DNA from: an uncultured Pseudomonadota bacterium
GTDB lineage: Bacteria; Pseudomonadota; Gammaproteobacteria; Burkholderiales; Rhodocyclaceae
Reading direction: 5' to 3'
NCBI GenBank assembly: GCA_903939665.1
Contig: CAJAHZ010000427.1
Span: forward strand, 1 to 6,734
DNA: 6,734 nt
Shown piece by piece: positions 5,327 through 6,734 of the stretch. Position 1 is the stretch's first letter; each line of letters opens with the position of its first letter. The translations under genes and the position numbers were made by a program. The notes under the pieces are model-generated. The model ran no database searches and was not told where the DNA came from. It was given only the letters and a program-made list of their open reading frames with translations.

Positions 5327-6106
5327 TTATTTCAGAAAATTTGCGATGCGTATGTAGTCATCAACCGCCAGCTCTTCGGCGCGACAAGTCGGTGCGATAC
5401 CAAGCGCAGCGAAACCGGCGTCGTCGAGCAGGCCCTTGAGGTTGTTGCGCAGCATCTTGCGCCGCTGACCAAAGGCGGCAGAAACGATGGCGGCAAACTT
5501 CGTTTCATCTTTTGCCGACAACTCGGCTGCCGGCTTGGGAATCAGGCGCACAACCGCGGAATCAACCTTGGGTGCCGGATCGAAAGATTCCGGTGGCACG
5601 TCGAGCAACCAATCCATGACAAAACGATACTGCAGCATCACCGACAAACGACCGAAATCCGTCGTCCCCGGCACCGCAACCATGCGCTCGACCACTTCCT
5701 TTTGCAGCATGAAATGCATGTCGCGCACACATTCGGCAAACCCCGCCAGATGAAACAACAGCGGCGTTGAAATGTTGTAGGGCAGATTGCCTACGATGTG
5801 CAGACCGGAAGCGCAGCCGACAGCCAAGGTACTGAAGTCGAAAGCCAGCGCATCGCCTTCGTGGATCGTCAGCTTGTCCGGCGAATAGCGTTTTCTCAGA
5901 CGGGCAATGATATCCCGGTCGATCTCGACAACCTGCAGATGATCGAGGCGTTGAAGCAGCGGGTCGGTCAGCGCGCCCAGCCCGGGGCCAATCTCGACGA
6001 CGCAGTCACTACGCTGAGGCGCCACGGCATTGACGATATCGGCGATCACCTGTTGATCGATCAGGAAGTTCTGCCCAAACCGTTTGCGCGCTACGTGTTT
6101 GCTCAT
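5327..6106 (-). CDS. rsmA: 16S rRNA dimethyladenosine transferase
   Basis: This is rsmA (ksgA), 259 residues (E. coli 273). The enzyme dimethylates the two adjacent adenosines (A1518 and A1519 in E. coli numbering) of the 16S rRNA 3' hairpin late in small-subunit assembly, using S-adenosylmethionine. Visible motifs are the N-terminal ARKRFGQNFL (6-15), the SAM-binding EIGPGLGALT (38-47), the acidic E61-I-D, GDAL (84-87) and the catalytic NLPYNIS (107-113), followed by the QKEV...R and FxPxPKVDSAV segments of the family. The frame is open upstream to 6268, but that part lies in pdxA; the ATG at 6106 begins the family's MSKHVARKRFGQNF start and has AAAGG (6119-6115) eight bases before it. It starts 4 nt after the pdxA stop, the common proteobacterial order, so the two are likely cotranscribed. 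Confidence 0.97.
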   Translation of the reverse strand: MSKHVARKRFGQNFLIDQQVIADIVNAVAPQRSDCVVEIGPGLGALTDPLLQRLDHLQVVEIDRDIIARLRKRYSPDKLTIHEGDALAFDFSTLAVGCASGLHIVGNLPYNISTPLLFHLAGFAECVRDMHFMLQKEVVERMVAVPGTTDFGRLSVMLQYRFVMDWLLDVPPESFDPAPKVDSAVVRLIPKPAAELSAKDETKFAAIVSAAFGQRRKMLRNNLKGLLDDAGFAALGIAPTCRAEELAVDDYIRIANFLK

Positions 6107-6110
6107 GCGA

Positions 6111-6734
6111 TCAGCCTTTGTGTATCGATGCTGATCGCTCAGCCATCTCAATTGCCTGCTCAACGGCAAGAAACAGGCTCCCTGGATCTGCCTGTCCGCT
6201 ACCGGCCAGTTCCAGCGCCGTGCCGTGATCGACGGAAGTCCGGATGATCGGCAAGCCAAGGGTAACATTGATGCCGTTGCCGAAACTCGCGTACTTGAGC
6301 GCCGTCAGCCCCTGATCGTGGTACATGGCCAGGACGCAATCGCCGCGCGCCAGCACCGGCGGCGTGAACATCGTGTCGGCCGGCAGCGGACCGATCAGCA
6401 ACATGCCTTCAGCGCGCAGCTTGTCGAGCACAGGAGCAATGATTTCAATTTCCTCGCGCCCCAGATAGCCGCCCTCACCCGCATGCGGATTCAGCCCGGC
6501 AACCAGAATGCGCGGCGCGGCAATGCCGTATTTACGCCCCATCTCGGCGTGCAGAATGCGCAGCGTTTCTTCAAGTGCAGCGCAGGTTACCGCAGCCGGC
6601 ACGTCTTTCAACGGCAGGTGCGTCGTCACCAGGGCGACGCGCAGCCCCCCGCCAGCCAGCATCATCACGACGCGCGGCGTCGCGGTTTTTTCGGCTAGAT
6701 ATTCTGTATGCCCGGTGAATGGGACGCCGGCCTC
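6111..6734 (-). CDS. pdxA: 4-hydroxythreonine-4-phosphate dehydrogenase, C-terminal part
   Basis: This is pdxA with its start beyond the window's right edge; 207 C-terminal residues are present of about 330. The enzyme oxidises 4-phosphohydroxy-L-threonine with NAD in pyridoxal phosphate synthesis; it is cytoplasmic and needs a divalent metal. The three metal-binding histidines are visible at partial residues 39 (THLPLKD), 84 (LNPHAGEGG) and 139 (MYHDQGL); their spacings of 45 and 55 equal those of H166, H211 and H266 in E. coli. Other family blocks are FTGHTEYLA (6-14), PADTMF and FGNGINVTLGLPIIRTSVDHGTA (near the C-terminus; partial quotation here is only the recognised block start). The frame runs without break to the edge at 6734. 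Its stop is 4 nt before the rsmA start, and the last codons contain the rsmA ribosome-binding site. Confidence 0.96.
   Translation of the reverse strand, partial: EAGVPFTGHTEYLAEKTATPRVVMMLAGGGLRVALVTTHLPLKDVPAAVTCAALEETLRILHAEMGRKYGIAAPRILVAGLNPHAGEGGYLGREEIEIIAPVLDKLRAEGMLLIGPLPADTMFTPPVLARGDCVLAMYHDQGLTALKYASFGNGINVTLGLPIIRTSVDHGTALELAGSGQADPGSLFLAVEQAIEMAERSASIHKG

Noticed and set aside
5035..5439. Plus-strand reading frame of 134 codons overlapping the DUF2892 gene
   Set aside because: It overlaps the well supported 64-residue membrane protein in another frame, crosses its terminator and runs into the rsmA 3' end.
6107..6268. N-terminal extension of rsmA by 54 codons
   Set aside because: The extra residues are an out-of-frame translation of the pdxA end; the ATG at 6106 matches the family start and has a ribosome-binding site.

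Overview
The window looks like ordinary chromosome from a GC-rich betaproteobacterium, probably of the Rhodocyclales (Dechloromonas/Azonexus-like). That placement rests on recognising protein family styles (long-form SAICAR synthase, a DUF4124-glutaredoxin lipoprotein-era style secreted protein, pdxA-rsmA pairing, a Crp-type regulator of the 'C-GFP' type) and not on any search. Housekeeping and stress genes dominate. No phage, transposase, CRISPR, tRNA or rRNA gene is visible.

Layout. (1) 1-434: the 3' half of purC (purine synthesis), followed by a good intrinsic terminator at 464-491. (2) 435-951: a 517-bp stretch without a credible gene. Most of it is a compact element (about 505-866) bounded by imperfect inverted repeats with a perfect 20-bp core and packed with stem-loops. 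It resembles the dispersed, non-coding repeat that gives spurious reading frames in many proteobacterial genomes. (3) 952-4977: a tight forward cluster of prlC (oligopeptidase A), a secreted DUF4124/glutaredoxin-like protein, xthA (exonuclease III) and a Crp/Fnr-family regulator. The gaps are 17 nt, -4 nt and -13 nt, so cotranscription is likely. (4) 4978-5071: a 94-bp regulatory gap holding a near-perfect Crp-type operator and a second inverted repeat. (5) 5072-5266: a 64-residue two-helix membrane protein (DUF2892), then a terminator. (6) 5327-6734 on the minus strand: the pdxA 3' part (vitamin B6 synthesis) followed 4 nt later by rsmA/ksgA (16S rRNA dimethylation), convergent with the forward genes.

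How it fits together. The most coherent regulatory story is local. The Crp-like regulator keeps the Arg-Glu-Arg recognition-helix residues that read TGTGA half-sites in E. coli CRP. Just downstream of its gene lies TGTGA-N6-TTACA, placed 41.5 bp ahead of a plausible start point for the DUF2892 gene, as in a class II activated promoter. The regulator has an altered ligand pocket and four cysteines, so its signal is probably not classical cAMP. This is inference from sequence, but it is simple to test. Apart from that circuit and the inverted-repeat element, the region is conventional.
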